From Streptomyces acidiscabies (GTDB lineage: Bacteria > Actinomycetota > Actinomycetes > Streptomycetales > Streptomycetaceae), in assembly GCF_020010905.1 (NCBI RefSeq), contig NZ_JAGJBY010000001.1:950001-1014000 (forward strand): a DNA stretch of 64,000 nt, in the 5' to 3' direction. Both the position numbers and the translations under genes were made by a program. This document shows, one piece after another, positions 51,505 to 60,318 of this stretch. The notes beneath the pieces are model-generated. The model was not told where the DNA came from. It made no database searches and saw only the letters and a list, made by a program, of their open reading frames with translations. Within the stretch, counting starts at the first letter, position 1. Each line of letters starts with the position of its first letter.

Positions 51505-53021
51505 GCACCCTGACCGCGACCCCCACCACGGTGGCCGAGCCGAAGAACCCCGGCCCCCGCCGGCTCGCCCCGGTCCTCGCCCTGGCCCGCTTCGAGGCCC
51601 GCGAACTCCTCCTCCAGGTCCCCGTGGTGCTCTTCGGGCTCCTCTGGCTCACCTTCACCGTCGTCAAGCTGGTGCGGGACGAGGGGATGGACGACTTCCC
51701 GATCCTCCACATGGTGGACCGGGACACCCAGGCACTCCCGCAGTTCTTCTCCATCGCGATCCTGGTCGCCGTCAACTCGGCGGTGCTGCGCGCCCGCAGG
51801 AACAAGACGGACGAGCAGTTCTCGATGCTGCCGATGGAACCCTGGGCCCGCGCGCTGGCCCACACCCTGTCGGTCGTGCCGTACGCCCTGTTCACCGCGC
51901 TGGTCGTCGGCGTCGACTTCGGGACGGCGGCGATCAGGCCGGGCGCGGTGGGGTCGGGGTCGGTCGCCGAGCTGGCGGTGGGTCCGCTGACGGTGATGTT
52001 CGCGGGGCTCATCGGGATACTGCTGGCGGGGCTGTGGCCGCTGACGTTCGTGCCGATACTGATCGTGGCGGTCGTGTACGTGGCGGTCGTGGAGTCGGTG
52101 TCGCTGGACGGCAGCTGGACGAGCTGGTTCTCCCCGGTCGTCGTCGAGAACACGAACGGCATCCCGGTCCCCTCGAACCTCCTGGACCGGCACTCCGGCT
52201 GGCACGCGCTCTACCTGCTGGCCCTGTGCGTGCTGCTCGCCTGCGTGGCGATGCTCGTCAAGGGGGGCCGCAGCGTGGCGCTCAAGGCGGCGGCGGTGCT
52301 GGCCCTCGCGGTCACCGTCGTCGCCGGGCTCGGCCAGCGGCCGGGGGACCAGACAGCGCTGGCGGAGGCACGGCGGACGGCGTCCGAGCACCCGGAGAAG
52401 GTGCAGTCGTGCGCGGAGTACGACGGGTCGACGTACTGCTCGTTCCCGGAGTGGAACAGCCAGCGGGCGCAGTGGGCGAAGGTCGTGGACCGGGTCCGGG
52501 CAGGCGCCGGGGTCGCGACACCGCTGACGGTGCGCCAGCGCATCGACGTCACCGACGGGATCGGCGGCGACTACACACTGACGCCCCGGCCCGGCGCCGC
52601 CCAGGCCACGGTCGGCACCCGCTGGGGCGGCAACCGGGTCCCCGAGTTCGCGGTCGGTGTGGCGTCCGTGCTGGTCGCCGGGTCGGAGAAGGCGGCGGAG
52701 AACCTGTGCGGCGCGCGCGGAGTGACCGTCCTGTGGCTGGCGCTGGGGAACGACCCCACCCCCGAGGACACGTTCAGGGGCCTCCGGCTGGATGACAGCA
52801 CGGTGGGTTCCGCCATCGTCCGCTCCACCACCGACTCGGTCTCCATGACGGCCCAGCAGACCGACGTCGTCAACAGCCTCCTGGCCCGCCCCCGCACCGA
52901 GGTCACGGCGGCGGTCAAGGCCCACTGGACCGAGCTGACCTCCCCGAGGACGACCACGGCGGACGCGGCGCGCCTGCTGGGCGTCGAGGCGCCGAAGGGA
53001 GCGGAGACGTGCGGCGAGTGA
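51501..53021 (+). CDS. ABC exporter membrane protein
   Basis: Protein of 506 aa. Six or so transmembrane helices in the first 330 residues (for example FEARELLLQVPVVLFGLLWLTF, VGPLTVMFAGLIGILLAGLWPLTFVP), then an extracytoplasmic domain of about 170 residues with Cys pairs (VQSCAEYDGSTYCSFPEW and ENLCGARG) probably forming disulphides. Start ATG overlaps the ATPase stop by 4 nt; longer frames run through the ATPase gene. It belongs to the ABC-2 class. The exported molecule is unknown. Confidence 0.8.
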   Translation: MSTLTATPTTVAEPKNPGPRRLAPVLALARFEARELLLQVPVVLFGLLWLTFTVVKLVRDEGMDDFPILHMVDRDTQALPQFFSIAILVAVNSAVLRARRNKTDEQFSMLPMEPWARALAHTLSVVPYALFTALVVGVDFGTAAIRPGAVGSGSVAELAVGPLTVMFAGLIGILLAGLWPLTFVPILIVAVVYVAVVESVSLDGSWTSWFSPVVVENTNGIPVPSNLLDRHSGWHALYLLALCVLLACVAMLVKGGRSVALKAAAVLALAVTVVAGLGQRPGDQTALAEARRTASEHPEKVQSCAEYDGSTYCSFPEWNSQRAQWAKVVDRVRAGAGVATPLTVRQRIDVTDGIGGDYTLTPRPGAAQATVGTRWGGNRVPEFAVGVASVLVAGSEKAAENLCGARGVTVLWLALGNDPTPEDTFRGLRLDDSTVGSAIVRSTTDSVSMTAQQTDVVNSLLARPRTEVTAAVKAHWTELTSPRTTTADAARLLGVEAPKGAETCGE

Positions 53022-53797
53022 GGAACAACGAAGAGAAGACCCGGAACCCGATGCCGACGACCACGACTCCGACGACCACGACTCCACCGCGCCTGAACTG
53101 GCGGTCCCTCCCCGCCCTCGCCCTCCCCACCTGGCGCTCCACCCCCCGCCTCGCCCCCGCCCTCGCGGCCGGCGCCGGGCTGCTGCTCGCCGCCTCGACG
53201 CGCATCGCGGACACACCCCCCGACGCCCTCTCCGCCCTGAACCTCCTGAGGGTCACCGCTCTCCTGGGCGCCCTGGCGCTGGCGTTCCTGCTGGACGACC
53301 GCTCGCGCAGCACCACGGAGACGACGCCGACGCCCCGCCCCCTGAGGGTGGCCCTGAGGCTCGCGCCCGTACTCCCGCTGGCGGCGCTGTGGTGGACGGC
53401 GGCGGTGTTCCTCATCCCCGCAGGCTCACGCCCCGCGCTGCTCCCCCTCACCCTGGAAGCCGCCGCGATGGCGACGACGGCCCTGGCGCTGGCGACCGCG
53501 AGGATCCGCTTCACGGACGTCGCGGCACCGGGCGGCGCGGCGGCCATAGGGACGCTCGCGGCGATGGCCGCAGCCGCGGTGATCCCCGCGAGGTGGGGCC
53601 TGTTCGCACTGCCGGCCGAGCCGCACTGGCCGGGCGCGCACTGGAGGTGGGCGCTGGTGCTGGCGGTGACCGCGCTGGCGTGCGCGGCGTGGACCCCGCA
53701 GCCGCTCGAACGCGGGGCCCCGCAGTGGCTGAAGAACCTCGGCAGGCCGAAGGACCTCAGCTCTCCGCGCGGTACATCAGGTCCGTCTCATGCGTGA
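53018..53797 (+). CDS. Hypothetical membrane protein of ABC exporter operon
   Basis: Protein of 259 aa with about six predicted transmembrane helices (for example LAPALAAGAGLLLAAST, VTALLGALALAFLL, AAIGTLAAMAAAAVIPA). Its GTG overlaps the stop of the preceding permease as GTGA, with GGAG 11 nt upstream. The N terminus is a Thr/Pro-rich tail (TTTTPTTTTPP). Probably a second permease subunit. Its end overlaps the convergent mshD gene by 41 bp. Confidence 0.72.
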   Translation: MRNNEEKTRNPMPTTTTPTTTTPPRLNWRSLPALALPTWRSTPRLAPALAAGAGLLLAASTRIADTPPDALSALNLLRVTALLGALALAFLLDDRSRSTTETTPTPRPLRVALRLAPVLPLAALWWTAAVFLIPAGSRPALLPLTLEAAAMATTALALATARIRFTDVAAPGGAAAIGTLAAMAAAAVIPARWGLFALPAEPHWPGAHWRWALVLAVTALACAAWTPQPLERGAPQWLKNLGRPKDLSSPRGTSGPSHA

Positions 53798-54674
53798 GGA
53801 ACCCGAGCCGTTCGTACACGGAGACCGCCGCCTTGTTGTCCGCGTCGACGTACAGCATGGCGGTCGGCAGACCCTGGCCCGCGAGGTGGCGCAGCCCGAT
53901 CGTGGTGAGGGACTTGCCGAGCCCGCCACCCTGGACGCCGGGGCGCACGCCGAGGACGTACACCTCGCCGAGCTGCTCGGCCGCGTGGACCTTCGTCCAG
54001 TGGAAGCCGATCAACTCGTCGCTCCGGAAGGCGAGGAAGAACCCGGCGGGGTCGAACCACGGCTCGGCGATGCGCGCGTCGAGGTCGCGCTGGGTGAGGG
54101 AGCCCTGCTCGGGGTGGTGCGCGAAGGCGGCGGCGTTCAGGTCGAGCCAGTCGGCGTCGTCCTTGCCGGGGACGAAGGCGCGGACGGTGACGCCGGCGGG
54201 GAGGACCGGGTCGGGGAGGTGCAGGTCTGTCAGGGGGCGGCGCATCTGCCGGAGTTCGCGGAACAGCGTGAGACCGAGGACCTGGGCGAGATGCCGGGCG
54301 GCGGGATGCCCGCCGTGCGCCCACACACGCAGCCGCTTGCCAGTCGCGCTCAGCAGCGCCGTACCGAGGACGCGCCCGTGCCCGTGACCCCGGTGCGTGG
54401 GGTGGACGACGAGTTCGGCGGCCGGTGCCTCGACGGGGTCGGTGTCCTCCAGCTGGGCGTAGCCGACGAGTTCGGGGCCGGTGGACAGGAGCAGGTGGGA
54501 GATGCCCTCGCGGGCGCCCCCGCGCAGGTTCAGCCGCCCCTGCTCGGACACCGCCTGCTGACCGTCGGCGCGAGCGGCGTCCCCGAGCAGGGCGAGAACG
54601 GCGTCGATCTGCTCGGGGTCGAGGACGGGCAGGGTCTCAAGGGATCGGGGCCGTACGGAGTCGTCGCTGGTCAT
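53757..54674 (-). CDS. mshD: Mycothiol synthase MshD
   Basis: Acetyltransferase of 305 aa performing the last step of mycothiol synthesis, acetylation of Cys-GlcN-Ins. Two tandem GNAT domains, as in MshD: the first includes AELVVHPTHRGHGHGRVLGTALL, the second (the active one) VLGVRPGVQGGGLGKSLTTIGLRHLAGQGLPTAMLYVDADNKAAVSVYERLGF. Start ATG 54674; the longer frame to 54749 has no similarity. Presence of mycothiol confirms an actinobacterium. In S. coelicolor I recall mshD as SCO4151 next to a secreted nucleotidase, as here. Confidence 0.92.
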   Translation of the reverse strand: MTSDDSVRPRSLETLPVLDPEQIDAVLALLGDAARADGQQAVSEQGRLNLRGGAREGISHLLLSTGPELVGYAQLEDTDPVEAPAAELVVHPTHRGHGHGRVLGTALLSATGKRLRVWAHGGHPAARHLAQVLGLTLFRELRQMRRPLTDLHLPDPVLPAGVTVRAFVPGKDDADWLDLNAAAFAHHPEQGSLTQRDLDARIAEPWFDPAGFFLAFRSDELIGFHWTKVHAAEQLGEVYVLGVRPGVQGGGLGKSLTTIGLRHLAGQGLPTAMLYVDADNKAAVSVYERLGFLTHETDLMYRAES

Positions 54675-54835
54675 GCGTACGAGGGTACGGGGAGGGGGCG
54701 GGAGGGCACCCGCGTACGCCGCGCGACCGCACCCCGTACGCCGCCGCACTCACCCCCGTACGCCGCCGCACCCGCCCCGGCCTGCCCGCGCCGCGGCGCC
54801 GTACGCAAAGGGCGGGGCAAAGGGAAACCAGGATG

Positions 54836-54878
54836 TAACCATGAACCCCCTGTCGTGCTACGCGCGTTGAATCTAGGC
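54836..54878 (+). promoter_or_regulatory. Possible promoter of the 5'-nucleotidase gene
   Basis: The stretch ATGTAACCATGAACCCCCTG resembles degenerate PHO-box units (GTTCACC-like), followed downstream by TAGGCT, a plausible -10, about 48 bp before the start codon. The match is imperfect; phosphate control of this gene is an inference supported by the enzyme's function. Confidence 0.35.
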
Positions 54879-54924
54879 TGCGCCGGACGGGGCCACATGT
54901 TCCTAGCCATCTTCAGGGGGGCTC

Positions 54925-56727
54925 ATGCCAGCCAGTTCCCAGCCGCACCCGGGCCGCAGACGGACGTACCGGCTACTCGCCGCAGCCGCCGCGCTCGCCA
55001 CCGCCGGGGCCATGGCCGCCGCGCTGCCGGCGGACGCGCACGACGCGAAGCACGGCGGAAAGCCGCAGTTCAAGCGGTACCAGGACGTGCAGTTGCTGTC
55101 GTTCAACGACCTGCACGGCAACCTGGAGCCGCCGTCCGGCTCGTCCGGCCGGGTCACCGAGCTCCAGGCGGACGGCACGACGAAGACGATCGACGCGGGG
55201 GGCGTCGAGTACCTCGCCACGCACCTGCGCAACGCCCGCAAGGGCAACGCGTACTCGGTGACGGCGGCCGGCGGGGACATGGTCGGCGCGTCGCCGCTGA
55301 TCTCGGGCCTGTTCCACGACGAGCCGACGATCGAGGCGCTCAACAAGCTCGACCTGGACGTCACGAGCGTCGGCAACCACGAGTTCGACGAGGGCGCGAA
55401 GGAACTCGCGCGCCTCCAGAACGGCGGCTGTCACCCGAAGGACGGCTGCTACACGGACACGAAGTTCACGGGCGCGGACTTCCCGTACCTCGCGGCGAAC
55501 GTCCTCGACGAGAAGACCAACAAGCCGATCCTCAAGCCGTACTGGGTGTGGCGGAAGAACGGCGTGAAGGTCGGCTTCATCGGCGTCACCCTGGAGGACA
55601 CGCCGGGCGTCGTCTCGGCGGAGGGCGTGAAGGGCCTCAAGTTCAAGGACGAGGTCGAGACGATCAACAAGTACGCGCGCGAACTCCAGCGCCAGGGCGT
55701 GCAGTCGATCGTCGCGCTGATCCACGAGGGCGGCCAGCCCGCCTCGCAGTCGTACAACTACAACTGCGACTCCCCGGGCGCGGGCGACGGCATCTCAGGA
55801 CCGATCGTCGACATCGCGAAGAACGTCACCCCGGCGGTCGACGCGCTGGTCACCGGCCACACGCACGCGGCGTACGTGTGCACGATCAACGACCCGGCGG
55901 GCAAGCCGCGCATGGTCACCTCGGCGGCGTCGTTCGGCCGCCTCTACACCGACACGACGCTGACGTACGACCGCTGGACGGGTGACATCGCCCGTACGGC
56001 CGTGAAGTCCGCGAACCACGTCGTCACCCGGGACGTCCCCAAGGCGCCGGACATGACGCAGCTGATCGACAAGTGGAACATCCTCGCGGCGCCCATCGGC
56101 AACCGCCCGATCGGCTACATCGCGGCCGACATCCCGAACACGGGCACGGAGTCCCCGGCGGGCGACCTGATCGCGGACGCGCAACTCGCGTACGGCAAGG
56201 GCCTCGACCCGGAGACCGACCTCGCGCTGATGAACCCCGGCGGCGTGCGCGCCGGGTTCACGTACGCGGCCAAGGGCGCGGAGGGCGACGGCGTCGTGAC
56301 GTACGCGGAAGGGTTCACCGTCCAGCCGTTCGCGAACACCGTCAACCTTCAGAACTTCACCGGCGCGCAGGTGATCCAGATCCTGAAGGAGCAGGTCAGC
56401 GGTACGAACGCGGCCTCACCGAAGGTCCTTCAGCCGTCCGCGAACCTCCGCTACACCCTCGACCTGACGAAGTCGGGCGCGGACCGCGTGGTCACGGACA
56501 CGATCCGCCTGAACGGCGCGGCGATCGACCCCGCCGCCACCTACCGCATCGCGACGAACAACTTCCTCGCGGGCGGCGGCGACGGCTTCCCCACGCTCGG
56601 CCAGGGCACGAACGACCTCGTCGGCACGGACGACCTGTCGGCCCTCGCGCAGTACCTGACGGCGAACTCGTCGGCGGGCACCCCGCTGGCGCCTCCGACG
56701 GCGGACCGGATCACCTTCGTACGGTGA
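54925..56727 (+). CDS. Secreted bifunctional metallophosphatase / 5'-nucleotidase
   Basis: Extracellular enzyme of 600 aa that removes phosphate from nucleotides for phosphate scavenging. Signal peptide to about residue 38 (ADAHDAKH). Metallophosphatase domain about 50-330: LLSFNDLHGNLEPP (DxH), AAGGDMVGAS (GD), SVGNHEFDEG (GNHE) and TGHTHAAY (GHTH). The C-terminal 5'-nucleotidase domain follows from about 395, with MNPGGVRAGF and FANTVNLQNFTGAQV. Start ATG 54925 with an AGGGGGG ribosome-binding site. Terminator hairpin after the stop. Confidence 0.93.
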   Translation: MPASSQPHPGRRRTYRLLAAAAALATAGAMAAALPADAHDAKHGGKPQFKRYQDVQLLSFNDLHGNLEPPSGSSGRVTELQADGTTKTIDAGGVEYLATHLRNARKGNAYSVTAAGGDMVGASPLISGLFHDEPTIEALNKLDLDVTSVGNHEFDEGAKELARLQNGGCHPKDGCYTDTKFTGADFPYLAANVLDEKTNKPILKPYWVWRKNGVKVGFIGVTLEDTPGVVSAEGVKGLKFKDEVETINKYARELQRQGVQSIVALIHEGGQPASQSYNYNCDSPGAGDGISGPIVDIAKNVTPAVDALVTGHTHAAYVCTINDPAGKPRMVTSAASFGRLYTDTTLTYDRWTGDIARTAVKSANHVVTRDVPKAPDMTQLIDKWNILAAPIGNRPIGYIAADIPNTGTESPAGDLIADAQLAYGKGLDPETDLALMNPGGVRAGFTYAAKGAEGDGVVTYAEGFTVQPFANTVNLQNFTGAQVIQILKEQVSGTNAASPKVLQPSANLRYTLDLTKSGADRVVTDTIRLNGAAIDPAATYRIATNNFLAGGGDGFPTLGQGTNDLVGTDDLSALAQYLTANSSAGTPLAPPTADRITFVR

Positions 56728-56753
56728 ACCCCGCGTAAGCCCTCATGAAGTTC

Positions 56754-56791
56754 CGAGATCCCCCCGAGGACCAGTTCCCGGGGGGATCTCG
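56754..56791 (+). terminator. Terminator after the 5'-nucleotidase gene
   Basis: Perfect 13-bp stem CGAGATCCCCCCG / CGGGGGGATCTCG with a 12-nt loop, 27 nt after the stop codon. No T-run, as usual in this genus. Confidence 0.85.
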
Positions 56792-56972
56792 CCATGTCCG
56801 GAGGCGTCGTCACCCGCCTGGCGCCGCGTACCCCGCAGGGGTTGAATCCGCCCGGCAGCTCACTCTTCGTGGTGACGCGGATGAGGTGTACGAGGGTGAC
56901 GCGCCGATAGGAAGGGTGCCTGTCTCCGGGCGAGTTGCCCGGCGTCGTAGGCGTCGTAGGCGAGGAGCCCCA

Positions 56973-57662
56973 TTGACCACCCTGTTGCGGACCGAGGGCG
57001 TGGGCAGGACGCACGCACTGCGGGGAGCGAGGATCGACCTCCTGGACGACGTCACACTCGGCGTCGAGGCGGGTCAAGTCACCGCGCTGGCAGGGGACTC
57101 GGGGTCGGGGAAGACGCTGCTGCTGCACATCCTGGCCCTCCTCGAAACCCCCGACCGGGGCCGCGTGTTCCTCGGCGGCGACGACCTGACGGCCCTGACC
57201 GGACCCGCCCGGGCCGACACCCGCCGACGCCGCCTGGGCATCGTCTTCCGCTCCCCCGACCTCCTGCCCCGCCACTCGGCGTACCGCAACGTCCTTGTCC
57301 CGTATGCCGGTTCACGCGCCGAGGGCGAACGCCGGGCGCGCGACCTCCTCGACCGGATGGACCTGACGCGGCGGGCCGCACACCTCCCCGGCGACCTGAC
57401 GGACGACGAACAGCGCCGGGTCGCCCTGGCCCGCGCGCTGATCAACGACCCGCCCGTGCTCCTCGCCGACGAGCCCACGGGGGGCGCCGAGTTGATGGCG
57501 TTCTTCCGTGAACTCGCCGATGAGGGACGGGCGGTGGTGCTCGCGTCCGCCGACCCGGAGGTGTGGGGGATCGCGGACGTCGTGCACCGGTTGGAGAGGG
57601 GGGTGCTGGTCGGGGAGAGCGCCGACCCGTACTTGGAGGCCGAGGATCACCAACTCCAGTGA
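56973..57662 (+). CDS. ABC ATPase-like protein with degenerate signature motif
   Basis: Protein of 229 aa like LolD/MacB-type exporter ATPases: Walker A GDSGSGKTLLLHILAL near residue 39, IVFRSPDLLPRHSAYRNVLVPY as Q-loop region, Walker B VLLADEPT. But the signature LSGG(E/Q) is replaced by LTDDEQRRVALARAL, and after Walker B the usual ALD D-loop is missing (EPTGGAELMAFF), with several residues deleted. ATP hydrolysis may be lost. No permease gene is adjacent. TTG start with GAGGAG 5 nt upstream; a start at 56745 would include the terminator. Confidence 0.75.
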   Translation: MTTLLRTEGVGRTHALRGARIDLLDDVTLGVEAGQVTALAGDSGSGKTLLLHILALLETPDRGRVFLGGDDLTALTGPARADTRRRRLGIVFRSPDLLPRHSAYRNVLVPYAGSRAEGERRARDLLDRMDLTRRAAHLPGDLTDDEQRRVALARALINDPPVLLADEPTGGAELMAFFRELADEGRAVVLASADPEVWGIADVVHRLERGVLVGESADPYLEAEDHQLQ

Positions 57663-57675
57663 TCCCGGGCCCAGT

Positions 57676-59706
57676 TCAAGAAGCCGACGGCGTCCAGTCC
57701 CCCAACCAGTCCGCGACCTCCTGCCCCGCCGCCTGCGAGTCGCTCAACTGCGGCCGTTCCGAGGACGCCGCCCCCGACCCCGCCCCCGTGTTCCGGTACT
57801 CGGCGAACCGGTCGTCCTTCCACGAGAAGCCGCCCATGTCCGTCCACGGCGTCGACTTGATGCCGCCGCCGAGGGTCGACTCGCGAACCGTGGCCTGCGG
57901 GTCGACGGTCGTGTCACCGCCGGGGTGCCAGTTCCGCCCGAGGTAGTAACTCCCGTTGGACACATCGCCGTTGACGGTGGACTTGTTGATGAGGATGCCC
58001 TTGCGCCCGGCGGCGGTGCTGGGCGCGGTGACGTACCCGGCGGAGGTGCCGTTCCAGCGCTTCTTGAGGGTGATGACCGACTTGTCCACCACGGCAGTTG
58101 CCCGGCCGAAGATGAAGTCGACGTTCCCGACGATGTACGAGTTGGCGATGTAGACCCGGCCGAGCTTGTCCTTCGCGGCGGTCTCCAACTCCAGTGTGTC
58201 CTGGTCCCCGTTGACGATCACCCCGTCGAGGACGACCCGGTCGGCCTGCGTCAGCAGCGCGACCGCCTGGTTCGCGATGTCCTGATGCGCGGCCTCGTCG
58301 AAGTCGTTGGTGACGGTCAGGTTCCTGACCTGCGAGTCGTCCGAGGAGACGGAGAGGGTGGCGCTGCCGGGCGTCCCGTACGTCCCCGAACCGTCGGGCT
58401 TCGTCATGCCCGCCGCGTTGCCGTACACGATGACCGTGTCCTTACGGCTGGCGCCCGAGCCCTGGATGGTGACGTGCGGCTTGTTCGCGGGGACCTTCAC
58501 AACCTCGCGGTACGTGCCTGGCTTGACCGAAATCACCACGCGGGCCGGGTTGTTGACGGGAACGGCGTTCACGGCGGCCTGAACGGTGCGGTATTGACCG
58601 GAGCCGTCCTGGGCGACGGTCAGGGTCGTCGCCTTGAGGGCGGCCGTCGTACCGATCGAACTCCTCGGCCCCGCACCGGACTTGAGCAGCGCGGGTACGT
58701 TCGCCGTCGCGTCCAGCGTGTACGGGTAGTAGCTCTTCGGGTCCCACGTGGCGCCCGCGCCACCGCTCTCGTTGCGCCCGCTGGTCCCCGAGAACACGTT
58801 CCCCCGCTGGACGAGCGTCGCCGAACTGTCCCTGATCACCGGGTTCTTCATGCCCTGGAAGTACGAATTCTCCAGCACCATGTTCGTGTTGCCGCGCGCG
58901 TAGTTCCCGTACGACGAGGTGATCGCCGTACTCGCCTCGTCCTCAAGGTAGTTGTTGTACAGGTGCGCGTGCGCGACGTTGTCCGTCGAAGGGTTGCGCT
59001 GCTCCGTCTCGCGGATCCAGTTGTGGTGGATCGTGATGTCGGCGGTCGTGTTTTCCGTCCAGCCGATCCCGAACGCCTTGTTCTCCTGGCTGAGTCTGTT
59101 CCAGGAGACGGTCAGGTACGTCGTGTCCTTACGGCTGTCGATCAGCCCGTCCGCCATGTGCCGCAGGTCGTTGTGGTCGATCCAGACATGGTGCGCGCCG
59201 TCCATCTGGATGGCGTCGAAGTCGTGCTCCTTGTCGTTCCAAGTCCCTTGGTACGCATCCCTGATGGTCAGATTCCGGATGATGACGTTGTGCACGCCCT
59301 GCCCCAGGAAGAACCCACCGCCGACGATGTGCCCGGCGGTCCCGGACCCCACGATCGTCTTGTCGGAAGCGACCTTGATCTCCTTCCCGACCGGATCCAT
59401 GGAGATCGCACCGGCCACGACGATCACGTACGGCTCACTCGCGGTCGCGTACTTCTCCAACTCGGCGAGCGTCCTGACGGTGACGGTCTTCCCGTCCCGC
59501 CCGCCATAAGTCCCGTTCTGCCCAAGCGAGTTGACGGAGGCGAACCCGTCGGCTGCCACCGCAGCCCACCCCGGCGCCGCTGCGGACGCCTCGTCACCCT
59601 TCCCGTACCCATAGACGAAGACCCCGGTAGCGGTCAGAACGAGCGGCAGCCCGACCGCCAGCGAGGTGTTACGCCGCCGATGCCTGCGAAGTGCTTTGCG
59701 GCTCAT
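57676..59706 (-). CDS. Secreted pectate lyase - pectinesterase fusion
   Basis: Extracellular pectin-degrading enzyme of 676 aa. Signal/anchor in the first 42 residues (TSLAVGLPLVLTATGVFVYG, ASAAAPGW). Pectate lyase (PL1) domain about 45-330: FDAIQMDGAHHVWIDHNDL, GLIDSRKDTTYLTVSWNRL and HAHLYNNYLEDEASTAITS carry the Ca-binding acidic residues and lyase stack. C-terminal pectinesterase (CE8) domain about 355-650: YRTVQAAVNAVP, NGDQDTLE, GNVDFIFGRATAVVD (catalytic Asp) and YYLGRNWHP. The esterase removes methyl groups and the lyase then cleaves, so both steps are in one chain. Confidence 0.9.
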   Translation of the reverse strand: MSRKALRRHRRRNTSLAVGLPLVLTATGVFVYGYGKGDEASAAAPGWAAVAADGFASVNSLGQNGTYGGRDGKTVTVRTLAELEKYATASEPYVIVVAGAISMDPVGKEIKVASDKTIVGSGTAGHIVGGGFFLGQGVHNVIIRNLTIRDAYQGTWNDKEHDFDAIQMDGAHHVWIDHNDLRHMADGLIDSRKDTTYLTVSWNRLSQENKAFGIGWTENTTADITIHHNWIRETEQRNPSTDNVAHAHLYNNYLEDEASTAITSSYGNYARGNTNMVLENSYFQGMKNPVIRDSSATLVQRGNVFSGTSGRNESGGAGATWDPKSYYPYTLDATANVPALLKSGAGPRSSIGTTAALKATTLTVAQDGSGQYRTVQAAVNAVPVNNPARVVISVKPGTYREVVKVPANKPHVTIQGSGASRKDTVIVYGNAAGMTKPDGSGTYGTPGSATLSVSSDDSQVRNLTVTNDFDEAAHQDIANQAVALLTQADRVVLDGVIVNGDQDTLELETAAKDKLGRVYIANSYIVGNVDFIFGRATAVVDKSVITLKKRWNGTSAGYVTAPSTAAGRKGILINKSTVNGDVSNGSYYLGRNWHPGGDTTVDPQATVRESTLGGGIKSTPWTDMGGFSWKDDRFAEYRNTGAGSGAASSERPQLSDSQAAGQEVADWLGDWTPSAS

Positions 59707-59805
59707 GTGGGAGACCTTTCCGTGCGGGGGAGAGTCGCTGCTCTGTCGCCGCGTCGGAGGGAAAGGTTGCCGGGTCTTCCTTGTCCGCCCCACTACCCTC
59801 GCGGC

Positions 59806-60318
59806 ATGATCCTCGCGCCCCTCCCGCTCACCCCCGACCACGACATCCCCACCCCGATCCTCACCGAACTGACCGCCCTGTACGCCGCGAACGAGACCTT
59901 CTTCGCCCTGAGCGGCGACTTCCCTGACCCCACGGACATCCGCCCGGAGCAGATCGCGAAGGAACTGGCCGACGAACTCGCGAACCCGGACGCCGAGGTC
60001 CTGCTCGCCCGCAGCGAGGGCCAACTCACCGGTATCGCGGTCACGTTGGCACACCACCCCGACCCCCAGGACCCGGACCCCTGGATCGGCCTCCTGATGG
60101 TGAGCGAACACCGCAAGGGACACGGCCGCCGCATCGCGGAGGCGGTGGAGGACACGTTCCGCACAGCGGGCCGAACGGCAGTTCGCCTGGCGGTCCTCGA
60201 CAACAACCCGCAGGGCATGGCCTTTTGGACAGCCCTCGGCTACGAACTCATCGACCGCCGAAAGGACCGCCAACTCCAGCGTCCGTGCGCGGTGTTGAGG
60301 AAGCCGCTGGTCAACTAG
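59806..60318 (+). CDS. GNAT family N-acetyltransferase
   Basis: Putative acetyltransferase of 170 aa. The acetyl-CoA-binding element is WIGLLMVSEHRKGHGRRIAEAV (with the R/QxxGxG/A pattern), followed by RLAVLDNNPQGMAFWTALGYELIDRR, a typical motif B. Substrate unknown. Divergent from the pectinase gene with an approximately 100-bp gap, and overlapping the convergent M1 peptidase gene by 8 bp. Confidence 0.87.
   Translation: MILAPLPLTPDHDIPTPILTELTALYAANETFFALSGDFPDPTDIRPEQIAKELADELANPDAEVLLARSEGQLTGIAVTLAHHPDPQDPDPWIGLLMVSEHRKGHGRRIAEAVEDTFRTAGRTAVRLAVLDNNPQGMAFWTALGYELIDRRKDRQLQRPCAVLRKPLVN

Noticed and set aside
57508..59800. 5' part of a rightward ORF of 936 codons
   Set aside because: Antisense to the pectate lyase-pectinesterase gene; only its last 170 codons (from 59806) are a real acetyltransferase.
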